A DNA stretch of 64,000 nt from Methanohalophilus portucalensis (GTDB taxonomy: Archaea; Halobacteriota; Methanosarcinia; Methanosarcinales; Methanosarcinaceae): NCBI RefSeq assembly GCF_002761295.1, contig NZ_CP017881.1, forward strand, positions 862,780 through 926,779, given 5' to 3'. The notes below the pieces were generated by a model. It saw nothing but the letters and a program-made list of their open reading frames with translations, made no database searches and was not told where the DNA came from. Made by a program: the position numbers and the translations under genes. Each line of letters opens with the position of its first letter. Within the stretch, counting starts at the first letter, position 1. This document shows positions 16,139 through 25,480 of this stretch, piece by piece.

Positions 16139-17824
16139 TTATTCTCCGGCCTTCCCAACAACCTCTGCAAAACTCCAGGCCACTTCTTCAGAGTGCTTGA
16201 TATTTGCTTCCAACCTATCGCATAATTCCATTAGTATGTCGACTTTCTCTACGATGCGTTGTTGTTCATTTAGTGGTGGGAGAGGTACTAAAAATAACCT
16301 CATATTTTTTAGAGATACATTTTTTATAGTGCTACCAGTAGCTTTTTCATAACAATAGTCAAGAAAATACCGTGTGTTTATGACTTTTTTTATATATTCT
16401 TTATTTATGTCCTTTAATAAATTAAAATAACAGGCACTTTTTCCTAATATCACTCTTTCCCCATTATAAAAGGCAACATTTCCTAATGTACCATTTATTG
16501 AAACAAAAACCGTTCTGTCATTTAATGGTTTTTTATATTTGATGTACTCATCATATGAAACTTTTTTATTATTATTTTTAATTATAATTTCGCCATCATA
16601 TAAATTATTTCCGTTTATAAAATAATAATTTCCGTCATCTGTATACTCGGGAGTTCCGTGTAGCCCGTCACCTAATAAAGAAACCAAAGTCCCCAAACGC
16701 ACCCACTCCCAACCACTGGGCATTTCATAAGGCACTTCATCCTCTTCAATTGGTGGCAACTCCTTCTGCCTTTTGAGTTTACCTTCCTTTTGGAGTCTCT
16801 TTTTCTCCTCGGCAATCCTATCCAGCAATACAGCAGCCGGCTCATCATTCGGGTCCTGCTCCACAAGCCTGCCCTGAACCGCTAGTTGCAGTACTGCCTC
16901 CCGAAGTTTCTTTACAGTTTCCTGTTTTGTGTATAGAAGGTCGAAGTTATCCCTGATGTGGGCCCAGATACGGTTGAAATCAGCCTCATTGTCTGGTTGT
17001 TGCAGTTTGGACAGAGACCCGTTATTCATGCGGATATGAACTTCACTGCGCTTCTGTTGCTTCCTCTCCAGTTCATCGCACAGGTTCATGAGCTGGTCAA
17101 CTTTGGCAACGATTCGGTGTTGTTCGGCGAGGGGTGGAATTGGAATAATTAAAGACTCAAGTTTTTTTTTACTAAGATTATTTATGCCAATTCCTTTCCC
17201 GAAATTCTGTACTGTATTACGATAATTAGGACTGTGGAAATAATAGTTTATGTACTTTCTATAAATGATTGGAGAGGGACGAACAACTCCACAAAATGCA
17301 CCAAAAGTACAATCTAAATCTTTCTTAGCTTGTGCTGCCTTTCCTACAAGGTTTATGCTTCCACTTGACATTGCTATAACTATATCCCAAGCTTTTACAA
17401 ATTGAGGTGGTTTGATTTTTTCTTTTGGGATATAGACTAGTTTATCAAAATTTATCGTTCCATTTATGTTATTTGCTCTTAACAGAGGAAGATATCCTGG
17501 TAAAGTCTGTTCAGAAGATTCACTTTTTTTATATGTTATACCCCTTATTATTTCACAAACATCTTTAAGCTTTAAGAATTTCCAACTTTTTGGAATTTTA
17601 AATGGTATTTCTTCTTCGGCAATAATTTCTAAAGGCTTTTTACTTCTTTTCTCCTTTTCAACCTCAATCTTCGTCAATAATATTTCAGCAGGTTCTTCAT
17701 CGGGGTTCTGAGGTACAATTTTACCCTGTATTGCCATTTGCAGTATCATTTCACGTAACTTTTGAACTCCATTAGGAGATTCTGAGAGATGAGGCAAAAT
17801 CTCAAAAAAAGTTTCAGTTTTCAT
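16139..17824 (-). CDS. hsdS: Type I restriction-modification specificity subunit HsdS
   Basis: The 561-residue subunit has two target-recognition domains, each followed by a conserved coiled spacer. TRD1 spans about 80-220 (LPLLRANNINGTINF) and is followed by IPPLAEQHRIVAKVDQLMNL. TRD2 spans about 360-510 and is followed by LPPLNEQQRIVEKVDILMEL. Each half recognises one part of a split DNA target. The coding sequence starts immediately after the hsdM stop with no gap, showing translational coupling. The TRD stretches are distinctly A/T-richer than the spacers, as is usual for swapped TRDs. Confidence 0.92.
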   Translation of the reverse strand: MKTETFFEILPHLSESPNGVQKLREMILQMAIQGKIVPQNPDEEPAEILLTKIEVEKEKRSKKPLEIIAEEEIPFKIPKSWKFLKLKDVCEIIRGITYKKSESSEQTLPGYLPLLRANNINGTINFDKLVYIPKEKIKPPQFVKAWDIVIAMSSGSINLVGKAAQAKKDLDCTFGAFCGVVRPSPIIYRKYINYYFHSPNYRNTVQNFGKGIGINNLSKKKLESLIIPIPPLAEQHRIVAKVDQLMNLCDELERKQQKRSEVHIRMNNGSLSKLQQPDNEADFNRIWAHIRDNFDLLYTKQETVKKLREAVLQLAVQGRLVEQDPNDEPAAVLLDRIAEEKKRLQKEGKLKRQKELPPIEEDEVPYEMPSGWEWVRLGTLVSLLGDGLHGTPEYTDDGNYYFINGNNLYDGEIIIKNNNKKVSYDEYIKYKKPLNDRTVFVSINGTLGNVAFYNGERVILGKSACYFNLLKDINKEYIKKVINTRYFLDYCYEKATGSTIKNVSLKNMRLFLVPLPPLNEQQRIVEKVDILMELCDRLEANIKHSEEVAWSFAEVVGKAGE

Positions 17825-19270
17825 TCAGTTTTCCTCAAAGGCTGCTTTAAGTTCTAATTTTAACATATTACGTGTTTCCTCAATTTCCGAGGTGAGGGAA
17901 TTATATTTTTCCAATAATTCCTCCGGGTCGCCGTGGTTCTCTTCAACCGTGTGGGGATTCTTGATATCGAGATTGTAATTATTCTTGCGTATGTCCTCCA
18001 CAGGGACCTTCCAGGCATGCTCGTTTTCCTCACGATTCTCCCACCATTCCTTTTCAGGTTTAAACTCCTCTATGCGTATGGGTTTGGTTTTGGAATATGA
18101 TTTATAGCCTTCAGGGTAGGGATGCTCATAATACCATACTTCTTCTGTAGGTTTTCCTTTCGTGAAAAAGAGCAGATTGGTACGGATGCCTGTATAAGGG
18201 TTGAAAACACCGTTTGGCAACCTGACAATTGTATGCAGGTTGCATTCATCGACTAATTTCTCTTTGATACGGGTCTTCACACCCTCTCCAAATAGAGTAC
18301 CGTCAGGCAGCACTATTGCACATTTACCACCAGCGTTGAGGATTTTCATTATCAGAACCAAGAAAAGGTCTGCCGTCTCTCGTGTCTGGAACTTGGTAGG
18401 GAAATTCTGCTCGACACCATCTTCTTCCTGACCACCGAATGGCGGATTGGTAACCACCACATCCACCTTGTCCTTTGGCGTGTAATCCCTCAGAGGACGT
18501 GCAAGGGAATTATCCCTGCGGATATTGGAAGGCACACCAATACCATGCAATAGCATATTTGTGGTGCATAAAAGGTGTGGCATTGGTTTTTTCTCCACAC
18601 CGAACAGACAATTATGCAGAAGTTGTTCATCTTCAATGGAATTGACATAATTATTTCTTACATGCTCGATGACATTTGTCAGGAAACCACCTGTACCACA
18701 TGCAGGGTCCATAACTCTATCTCCAAGTTGTGGATTGGTCATCTGCACCATGAACTGTGTAACGGCTCTGGGTGTATAGTATTCTCCCGCATTGCCAGCG
18801 CTCTGCAAATCCTTCAGAATCTTCTCATAGATATCATTGAAGGTATGCCGGTCTTTGGACCGGTTAAAATCAATCTCATTAATCTTATTGATAACCTGAC
18901 GCATCAGGGTTCCGGACTTCATGTAATTATAGGAATCCTCAAAAACAGACCTTATGACAATACTCAGGTCATCATCTTCTGTCCTGGGTTGCAGTTCTTT
19001 AAGTTTCCTGAAAACCTCATCATTCACAAAATCCAGAAGTTCATCGCCAGTGATTCCCTCATCATTACTGGCCCAGTTTCTCCAGCGAAGTTTTTCGGGC
19101 ATAGGGGATACATAATCATCCCGTATCAACTCGGTCTCTTTTTCCCGGTCATCGAGTATCTTTAAAAAAAGCATCCATCCGAGCTGGCTTATCCGCTGTG
19201 CATCTCCATCCACACCAGCGTCTTTACGCATAATATCCTGTACGCCCTTAATAACTGTGCCAATTGACAT
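17825..19270 (-). CDS. hsdM: Type I restriction-modification methyltransferase HsdM
   Basis: The 481-residue N6-adenine methyltransferase has an N-terminal helical domain (about 1-130). Its SAM-binding motif I is DPACGTGGFL and its catalytic motif IV is NPPFGG. AGEYYTPRAVTQFMV is the usual entry to the catalytic domain. With HsdS it methylates host DNA, and with HsdR it forms the restriction complex. Middle gene of the hsdR-hsdM-hsdS operon on the reverse strand; the gap after hsdR is 32 bases. Confidence 0.95.
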   Translation of the reverse strand: MSIGTVIKGVQDIMRKDAGVDGDAQRISQLGWMLFLKILDDREKETELIRDDYVSPMPEKLRWRNWASNDEGITGDELLDFVNDEVFRKLKELQPRTEDDDLSIVIRSVFEDSYNYMKSGTLMRQVINKINEIDFNRSKDRHTFNDIYEKILKDLQSAGNAGEYYTPRAVTQFMVQMTNPQLGDRVMDPACGTGGFLTNVIEHVRNNYVNSIEDEQLLHNCLFGVEKKPMPHLLCTTNMLLHGIGVPSNIRRDNSLARPLRDYTPKDKVDVVVTNPPFGGQEEDGVEQNFPTKFQTRETADLFLVLIMKILNAGGKCAIVLPDGTLFGEGVKTRIKEKLVDECNLHTIVRLPNGVFNPYTGIRTNLLFFTKGKPTEEVWYYEHPYPEGYKSYSKTKPIRIEEFKPEKEWWENREENEHAWKVPVEDIRKNNYNLDIKNPHTVEENHGDPEELLEKYNSLTSEIEETRNMLKLELKAAFEEN

Positions 19271-19302
19271 AACAAAACCTTCACATTACAGAGATATGAG
19301 AA

Positions 19303-21609
19303 TTAAACTTCTGCTTCATAAATCTGTGCTTCCAAATCTTTCAGGGCATCCTTGTATCCCTGTTTACCACCGAAATAATCCAGTATCTCAAAAGGAGTGC
19401 CCATATTGTCAAAAGGTCTCAGCCTCAGGACCTCCATGTTTTCAATATTTTCAATTCCCTCATCTGCATACTTATCAAGCAGGGCAGTGAGTACCTTGCG
19501 TGCATCATCTCCGTATTTGGCAAAGTAATCACTTTTACGCACCTTGTCAGCCCTCTCTCTGCGGCTTAATGGTGGTTTATCAAAGGCTACGTGACAGATA
19601 AGGTCAAAAGCATCCATTTCCTTGCCAATCTGTTTTTCAAGTTCATCGAAAAACACACCTTCCCCTTCCAGCTCCTCGATAATCTGCTGTTTTTTCTCCG
19701 CCTCACTCCATTCATTAAGGAACTCGTCTATTGTGCCATATTGCTGGGCTACAGTCTTTCGTGTATAATCCTTCAGGGATTCAGTAACCAGCTTCCCGCC
19801 CTGGTCATAGTATTGAATTCTTTCTGCAAGGACCTCGACAGACACATCCCCAACAACATATTTGTGGCTTTTCTGTTTCTCCTGTGATTGGCCACTTTTA
19901 CTTCCATGTCCACTTGGCATCTCAAAGGTAGATTCCTGAATGGGTTCACCATCAAATTCGGGGTCTGCAAATAATTCTGTAGCCTTGCGGAAGTCCATTA
20001 TAGTGAAGAAATATTTATTGAAGTCCTCATTGATTCTGGTCCCTCTGCCTATTATCTGCTTGAACTCTGTCATGGACTGGATACGTTTGTCGAGAACAAT
20101 TAACTTACAAGTCTGCACATCGACACCAGTATTCAGCAACCTTGAAGTAGTCGCAATCACCGGATACTTATTTTCCGGGATAATAAAGTCATCCAGATTC
20201 GCTGCAGCATAAGGTTCATCGCCTGTGATTCTTACTACATACTTGCTATTCTCGGCAATGAGGTCAGCATTTTCATTCACAAGTGCCTGACGCATCCTTT
20301 CTGCGTGGTCTACATCTTCACAGAATACGATGGTCTTGCTGAATCGGTCAGTCTTTTTAAGGAAACTGGAAACGTTTTTCGCAACCTGTTTAACCCTCTC
20401 TTCCAGTACCAAACTGCGGTCAAAATCCTTCTGATTATATATTCGGTCCTCAATCTCATAACCATACTTATCAATCTGGCCCCTTTCAGGTCGCCACCCT
20501 TCCAGATCTCTATCAAAATCAATCCTTCTCACCCTGTAAGGGGCAAGAAAACCATCCTCTATACCCTGTTTCAGTGAATAGGTATAGATTGGCTCGCCAA
20601 AATAATCAATATTAGAAATCTCCCTGCTTTCTTTGGGAGTTGCAGTGAGACCTATCTGAGTAGCAGATGAAAAATATTCCAGAATCTCACGCCATGCTGA
20701 ATTCTCAGCAGCAATACCTCTGTGACACTCATCCACAACAACAAGGTCAAAGAAATCCGGAGAAAACTGTTTATAGATATTTTTATCTTCCTCATTACCC
20801 GTTACAGCCTGATAAAGGGAAAGATAAATTTCATAGGACTTATCCACCTCTCGGTTTTTTATTTTGGTCATGGCTGACTCGAAAGGTTTGAAATCATTGG
20901 TTTTGGCCTGGTCCACAAGGATGTTGCGGTCAGCAAGGAATAGAATACGCTTCATGGTCTTGGATTTCCATAACCTCCATATAATCTGGAAAGCCGTATA
21001 GGTCTTCCCGGTTCCTGTGGCCATCACCAGTAAAAGACGGTCCTGCCCCTTAGCAACAGCTTCAACGACCCGATTAATCGCATTTATCTGGTAGTAACGA
21101 GGGGTTTTACCTGCAAAAGACGGGTAGTAATCCTGATTGACAATTTGTTTTTGATGTTCTTCCTCGATTCCCTTCCATTCGCAATATTTTTCCCAGATAT
21201 CATGAGGAGTTGGGAAGGAATCAATAGGAATTTCCCTTTCAATCTGCCCTGAGTTAAGGGACCTGTCATGTTCAAGGAAAGCATCACCATTGCTGCTATA
21301 AACAAACGGCACATCAAGCATCTCTGCATATTCAAGTGCTTGCTGCATGCCGTCTCCTACACCATGTTTATTATTTTTTGCCTCGACAACAGCTATAGGG
21401 ATATTAGGTTTGTAATAAAGAATATAGTCAGCCCACTTAGGATTGGCACGACGGATTCCCTCTCTACTGACAAGAACCCGACCCTTTGTGATGTACACTT
21501 CTTCCCTTATTTGAGAAGTCCTGTTCCATCCGGCCCTTTCAATTGCTGGAGATATAAAGATGCGACATATATCCCTCTCACTTAATTGCTGCTTCTCAGC
21601 GAAGTCCAT
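19303..21609 (-). CDS. hsdR: Type I restriction enzyme subunit HsdR
   Basis: The 768-residue motor and nuclease subunit has a PD-(D/E)xK-type nuclease domain near residues 60-95 (DYILYYK, then AVVEAKNN). A superfamily 2 helicase follows with Walker A MATGTGKTYTAFQ, DECHRG, TATPKES and later motifs including GRGTRI. A C-terminal EcoEI-type coupling domain ends the protein. It cuts unmodified DNA after ATP-driven translocation. No frame damage is visible, so the system is probably active. First gene of the hsd operon. Confidence 0.95.
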   Translation of the reverse strand: MDFAEKQQLSERDICRIFISPAIERAGWNRTSQIREEVYITKGRVLVSREGIRRANPKWADYILYYKPNIPIAVVEAKNNKHGVGDGMQQALEYAEMLDVPFVYSSNGDAFLEHDRSLNSGQIEREIPIDSFPTPHDIWEKYCEWKGIEEEHQKQIVNQDYYPSFAGKTPRYYQINAINRVVEAVAKGQDRLLLVMATGTGKTYTAFQIIWRLWKSKTMKRILFLADRNILVDQAKTNDFKPFESAMTKIKNREVDKSYEIYLSLYQAVTGNEEDKNIYKQFSPDFFDLVVVDECHRGIAAENSAWREILEYFSSATQIGLTATPKESREISNIDYFGEPIYTYSLKQGIEDGFLAPYRVRRIDFDRDLEGWRPERGQIDKYGYEIEDRIYNQKDFDRSLVLEERVKQVAKNVSSFLKKTDRFSKTIVFCEDVDHAERMRQALVNENADLIAENSKYVVRITGDEPYAAANLDDFIIPENKYPVIATTSRLLNTGVDVQTCKLIVLDKRIQSMTEFKQIIGRGTRINEDFNKYFFTIMDFRKATELFADPEFDGEPIQESTFEMPSGHGSKSGQSQEKQKSHKYVVGDVSVEVLAERIQYYDQGGKLVTESLKDYTRKTVAQQYGTIDEFLNEWSEAEKKQQIIEELEGEGVFFDELEKQIGKEMDAFDLICHVAFDKPPLSRRERADKVRKSDYFAKYGDDARKVLTALLDKYADEGIENIENMEVLRLRPFDNMGTPFEILDYFGGKQGYKDALKDLEAQIYEAEV

Positions 21610-21842
21610 CCATATACTCCTGTAGGTTATACTATAAGTAAAAGCACAATCAAATTATAATTCAATGATATAAATATTTTCATGTGGTGTTGTTTTATAC
21701 AGGAAATCATTTGGTAAAAAATTAGATTGTGAAAAAGGATTATCCGATAAAACAGGTGCGTGGATATAGTTAATACAAAAAAGAATTTGATACTATAATT
21801 CATAAAAAAGTTTAGTGTTTTTCAGACAGTGATTGCCACAAT

Positions 21843-22334
21843 TTATTTGGTAATGTTTAATGCTTTATCTATAATTCCCTGTATTGTGTGATGGCAACAT
21901 TTACCTGACGGATTATTTATTTGACAATTTGGGTTAGTCATTGCTCCTGTGATTTCTAAAACTTCTTTCATATTAGTTGCCTTACCACTAATCACAGCGT
22001 TTATAACTTGTTCTTCTGTTACTTTACTACAATAACAGGCATATTTCGGGTTTGCACCTTTTTTAAACCATATTGGTACTTTTACATCACTTTTTTCGAA
22101 TTTAACTCTGAAATCATTGTTATAATAAGAAATCTTGCAATCTTCATTCATACATAAATAATAGTCAAAATCACCTATATTTTCTAACAGATCATCGCAT
22201 ATCATATGTCTTACAGTAATATTTTTCACAAAACTACCTGGAACGTTACAAACAGGACAGGGACTACCATTGTCCTTAATATCGGTTTTTAAATTTGTTT
22301 CACATGGTATGACATTAAGGTTTATTCCGTTCAT
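21843..22334 (-). CDS. CopZ-type iron-sulfur/zinc metallochaperone domain protein
   Basis: The 163-residue protein has an N-terminal zinc-binding region (SPCPVCNVPG at about 25-34, then CMNEDCKISYY). The C-terminal BFD-like [2Fe-2S] region reads YACYCSKVTEEQVINAVISG and ends with KCCHHTIQG. This two-metal arrangement is known from the N-terminal domain of Archaeoglobus fulgidus CopZ, where it delivers and reduces copper. The HMA domain found in that protein is absent here. The gene stands alone beyond hsdR, far from the copZ-copA operon at 49-52 kb. Confidence 0.75.
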   Translation of the reverse strand: MNGINLNVIPCETNLKTDIKDNGSPCPVCNVPGSFVKNITVRHMICDDLLENIGDFDYYLCMNEDCKISYYNNDFRVKFEKSDVKVPIWFKKGANPKYACYCSKVTEEQVINAVISGKATNMKEVLEITGAMTNPNCQINNPSGKCCHHTIQGIIDKALNITK

Positions 22335-22397
22335 CCTGTATGTCTCCTTTTGTATCTGTCATTATCATTCTTCCCACATCTCCAACCTTTCCTTAAC

Positions 22398-22594
22398 ATG
22401 AGTATTAAAACCTTAGATAAAAGGTATCAATCCAAATACAATATGATATAATTGAGAATCTCGAACACATCAAAAAATTTGGTTTGAAAGATTTCGTGGT
22501 AAATGAAAAGATGAGGTGGAAATGTCCTGAATGTTGGGGCACTATTTGTGTGCATAAAGGATATTGCTATAGCTGTGGCAAGAAGAAAGAGTGA
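22398..22594 (+). pseudogene. DUF3795-type protein, truncated and frameshifted
   Basis: From ATG 22398 the frame reads MSIKTLDKRYQSKYNMI and stops. Two bases over it continues IENLEHIKKFGLKDFVVNEK, then RWKCPECWGTICVHKGYCYS with CGKKKE and a TGA. The second part is the zinc-ribbon end of DUF3795 proteins. The Cys-rich N-terminal half is absent. The shift lies in an ATATA run near 22443-22448. Function of the family is unknown. Confidence 0.6.
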
Positions 22595-22974
22595 AATGGC
22601 GGAATAATTATTCAAAAAAGCAGTAATATAATGGCAATGATCAGGGATCTAATTGTTGGCAGCATTTATCCCATTGGATGACATCCTATTGGACGATCCT
22701 ATCCCGATGCCTTCCTTAATTTCTGGCCAACTTTAAGGATTTACAAATGCCAAATAAACCTTGAATGATCATGGGCTTCTATACCCAATTGGCGTTCTAC
22801 CTTCTGATTCATTGCCACACCGCATCATTCACGACACGGTAATAGAGTATATGTTTTAAAGCTATTAATTGATTTTGATATACAATATGATAACAAAAAA
22901 GAAATTGGAAAAATTTAAATTTTCCTCATTTTGAGCGTACACTTTTTCACCTTGTATATATCCCAAAAAAGCGA
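22595..22974. other. Gene-free stretch downstream of tRNA-Leu
   Basis: About 380 bases on the 3' side of the tRNA. A short imperfect direct repeat (ATCCCATTGGATGAC, then ATCCTATTGGACGAT) lies near 22670-22700. Short open runs on both strands have no start signals. No repeat of the tRNA 3' end, as expected for an integration site, was found within the window. Confidence 0.3.
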
Positions 22975-23059
22975 TGCGAGGGGAGGGATTCGAACCCTCG
23001 AATTCCTTCGAAACCGGATCTTAAGTCCGGCGCCTTTGACCGGGCTGGGCAACCCTCGC
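22975..23059 (-). tRNA. tRNA-Leu (anticodon UAA)
   Basis: The 85-base reverse-strand gene folds as a class II tRNA. Acceptor GCGAGGG pairs with CCCTCGC plus discriminator A. The anticodon stem CCGGA/TCCGG holds loop CTTAAGA (anticodon UAA), followed by a long variable arm and T-arm GAGGG-TTCGAAT-CCCTC. The CCA end is not encoded. No intron is visible. Confidence 0.95.
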
Positions 23060-23106
23060 AGGAAGATGTGTAGAATTAGCCTTTGCCGGTTGGTTGGATG
23101 AATGAG

Positions 23107-23116
23107 CTTTATAAAG
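23107..23116 (-). promoter_or_regulatory. TATA-box candidate for tRNA-Leu
   Basis: CTTTATAAAG lies 48-57 bases upstream of the tRNA 5' end on the reverse strand. It is a good archaeal TATA match and would give a 5' leader of roughly 25 bases to be removed by RNase P. Positional inference. Confidence 0.45.
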
Positions 23117-23160
23117 CCATTCGGAATCCATAATTAGAGTTAAGTTACTTAAACCTTATT

Positions 23161-23922
23161 ATGGTAAGCATGAAAATACAATTCCTTGGTAGCGGTGTGG
23201 CAATCCCCCGGCCCGGCAGGGTGCAGTCCGGGATTGCAGTTGAGATTGAGAACGGCGGTTTATTACTTTTTGACTGCGGGGCCGGGGTGCTGCAGCGCCT
23301 CTTTGAGAGCGGGCGTGATCCCCGGGATGTTGATGCAATTATCCTGACCCACCTCCATCTGGATCATGTGGCTGATGTCCTGCCCCTGCTCAAGAGCCGC
23401 TGGTTGTGCGAGAAAAGCGATTGTGTCATCTACGGGCCACAGGGTACCCGGGACTGGCTGGACGGCCTGATCGGGCTGTATCCCTATCTACAGGGCAGGT
23501 TTGACCTCTCCGTCACCGAACTCAAACCCGGCCGGCAAATCGCACTTGACGGTAGTGATTGCCGGCTCAGCTGTGCTGCAGGAGTGCACAGCGTACCCTC
23601 CCTGGGTTACAGACTCGAGGATGGAGGGAAAATAATGGTATATGCCGGGGACACCGAACCCTGTGACTCCCTCATGGAACTGGCACAGGGGGCCGATGTT
23701 CTCATTCACGAATGTTCGTTTCCCCCGGGCTTTGACGTCGACTGCCACACCACACCGGATATGCTGGGCCCCTACCTCGAAAAACTTGATGCGGGCAAAC
23801 TCTACCTGACCCATCTCTACCCGCAAATGCAGGGCCATGAACAGGAATCACTGGAATACCTGCGCAGCCGATTTAAAGGTGAAGTACACATCGCCTCGGA
23901 CCTGCTGGAAATCGATCCCTGA
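23161..23922 (+). CDS. MBL-fold hydrolase, RNase Z/ElaC-like
   Basis: The 253-residue metallo-beta-lactamase protein has THLHLDHVAD (HxHxDH, about residues 63-68), AGDTEPCD and THLYPQ, all positioned as in the RNase Z-like group. It lacks the long exosite arm of true tRNase Z, so another phosphoesterase or hydrolase role is as likely. The start is either 23161 or the ATG at 23170 (MKIQFLG); neither has a strong ribosome-binding site. The gene is visibly GC-richer than its neighbours and converges on the phosphoesterase gene two bases away. Confidence 0.8.
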   Translation: MVSMKIQFLGSGVAIPRPGRVQSGIAVEIENGGLLLFDCGAGVLQRLFESGRDPRDVDAIILTHLHLDHVADVLPLLKSRWLCEKSDCVIYGPQGTRDWLDGLIGLYPYLQGRFDLSVTELKPGRQIALDGSDCRLSCAAGVHSVPSLGYRLEDGGKIMVYAGDTEPCDSLMELAQGADVLIHECSFPPGFDVDCHTTPDMLGPYLEKLDAGKLYLTHLYPQMQGHEQESLEYLRSRFKGEVHIASDLLEIDP

Positions 23923-23924
23923 GC

Positions 23925-24575
23925 TCAGACCTGCAGCATCTCGATATCCAGTTTGCCCGACTTTTCATCCAGTTCGATAAGGGCAGCCGAGCCTTCCGAA
24001 GCCATACCGGTGTTCACGACAGTTGTACCTGCCACTTCCATGACTCCCTTATCCTCATGGATATGGCCACAGACTATCAGGTCCACCTTGCCCAGCATAT
24101 CGGCTACAGCCTTACAGCCCACATTACCGGCTTCGATGCGATCCAGCGTGCAGTAAGGGGGTGAATGGGACAGCAGTATCAGGTAATCGCCCTTCTGTCT
24201 TCCTTCAGCAGTCAGTTTTTCCAGGGTTGCTGCAATTTCCTCCTCCTCTATTTCATAGGGAGTATTGAAGGGTGTGGGGTTGGACCCGCCCATGCCTATG
24301 AAAGCCACATTTTCCATGGTCCACAAACGCTCGTGGAGATTTATGGCCTTTGACTCATCCAGAAGATTACAGATACTTTGCAGGTCACAGTTGCCCGGAA
24401 TGGCCAGGGTTGGCTTGTCAAACATTCCCATCATCTCCAGGGCCTTCTCATCCGGCCCGAAATTGGTAATATCTCCTGCAACCAGTATCAAATCCACATC
24501 CCCTGCCCTCTCAAGTATGGCAGGGATGCGTGTAAAATTCCCGTGTGCATCGGACATTGCAAGTATACGCATCAT
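23925..24575 (-). CDS. Calcineurin-like metallophosphoesterase
   Basis: The 216-residue enzyme has the complete two-metal motif set: DAHGN (about 9-13), GDITNFG, GNCD, LSHSPP and CGHIHE. This is the compact YfcE/MJ0936-like form that hydrolyses phosphodiesters in vitro; the physiological substrate is unknown. It lies 9 bases downstream of the TIGR00266-family gene and is probably co-transcribed with it. GC-rich codon use is shared with both neighbours. Confidence 0.88.
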   Translation of the reverse strand: MMRILAMSDAHGNFTRIPAILERAGDVDLILVAGDITNFGPDEKALEMMGMFDKPTLAIPGNCDLQSICNLLDESKAINLHERLWTMENVAFIGMGGSNPTPFNTPYEIEEEEIAATLEKLTAEGRQKGDYLILLSHSPPYCTLDRIEAGNVGCKAVADMLGKVDLIVCGHIHEDKGVMEVAGTTVVNTGMASEGSAALIELDEKSGKLDIEMLQV

Positions 24576-24584
24576 TTATGCTCC

Positions 24585-25343
24585 TTAGAAGTTCTTATCG
24601 CCGCCGAGGATGCCGCTCAGGCCGCCGCCTTCGCCCCTGTTACTCTGGGAACCAAGGCCTGTGGCAGCCGATATCCTGTCAGCCAGTCTGGAGAATGGCA
24701 GGCTCTGCAGGTACACCGTACCGGGACCTGATACCGTAGCAAGGACCACTCCCTCTCCGCCAAACAGTGCATTCTTAAACCCGCCTATCAATTTTATGTC
24801 ATAGTTCACAGATTCAGAAAAAGCCACAAGACAGCCGGTATCCACACGCATGGTTTCTCCTGCATCCAGTTCTTTTTTGATTATCGTTCCACCGGCATGC
24901 ACAAAAGCCAGCCCGTCTCCTTCAAGTCTTTGGAGAATGAAACCTTCTCCTCCGAAAAGACCGGCACCGATCCTCTTGGAAAATGCAATACCCACCTCTA
25001 TACCTTTGGCCGCACACAGGAAAGCATCTTTCTGGCACAGGAAACTTCCACCTACTTCTGACAGGTCTATAGGAATGATCTTGCCAGGGTATGGTGCACC
25101 AAATGCCACCCTTTCCTTACCGTCTCCGTCATTGGTAAAGGAAGTGATGAAGAAACTCTCACCGGTAACCATTCTCTTGAGTCCCTTGAAAAGTCCGCCG
25201 CCTGTTGATGTTTGCATTTTGATGTCCTGGCCCATATACATCATGGCTCCGGCCTCTGCCCTCACACTTTCGGAAGGATCAAGTTCGATCTCCACAAGCT
25301 GCATGTCATTCCCAATAATATCGTAATCAATTTCGTCTGCCAT
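24585..25343 (-). CDS. TIGR00266/AIM24 family protein
   Basis: The 252-residue, mostly beta protein shows the AIM24-type pattern: [40 protein letters not shown] and [17 protein letters not shown], then a Gly-rich C-terminus ([12 protein letters not shown]). The family forms stacked beta-sandwich trimers of unknown biochemical role; the mitochondrial relative supports inner-membrane organisation. It starts at an ATG and is followed closely by the phosphoesterase gene on the same strand. Confidence 0.85.
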   Translation of the reverse strand: MADEIDYDIIGNDMQLVEIELDPSESVRAEAGAMMYMGQDIKMQTSTGGGLFKGLKRMVTGESFFITSFTNDGDGKERVAFGAPYPGKIIPIDLSEVGGSFLCQKDAFLCAAKGIEVGIAFSKRIGAGLFGGEGFILQRLEGDGLAFVHAGGTIIKKELDAGETMRVDTGCLVAFSESVNYDIKLIGGFKNALFGGEGVVLATVSGPGTVYLQSLPFSRLADRISAATGLGSQSNRGEGGGLSGILGGDKNF

Positions 25344-25480
25344 TTGTGTGACTCCTGTTGAATTTACAATAATTTAATATTCTTTCAATTTATAAACTTG
25401 CTGAATTAGCAAAATACATAATCAAATTTAAATAGTACTGCACATTTTATCGGCATCAGAAATTGAAAGGATAATATAAC

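Noticed and set aside
22620..22760. Imperfect direct repeat ATCCCATTGGATGAC / ATCCTATTGGACGAT as a possible CRISPR or att remnant
   Set aside because: Only two degenerate copies with no spacer regularity and no match to the tRNA end.
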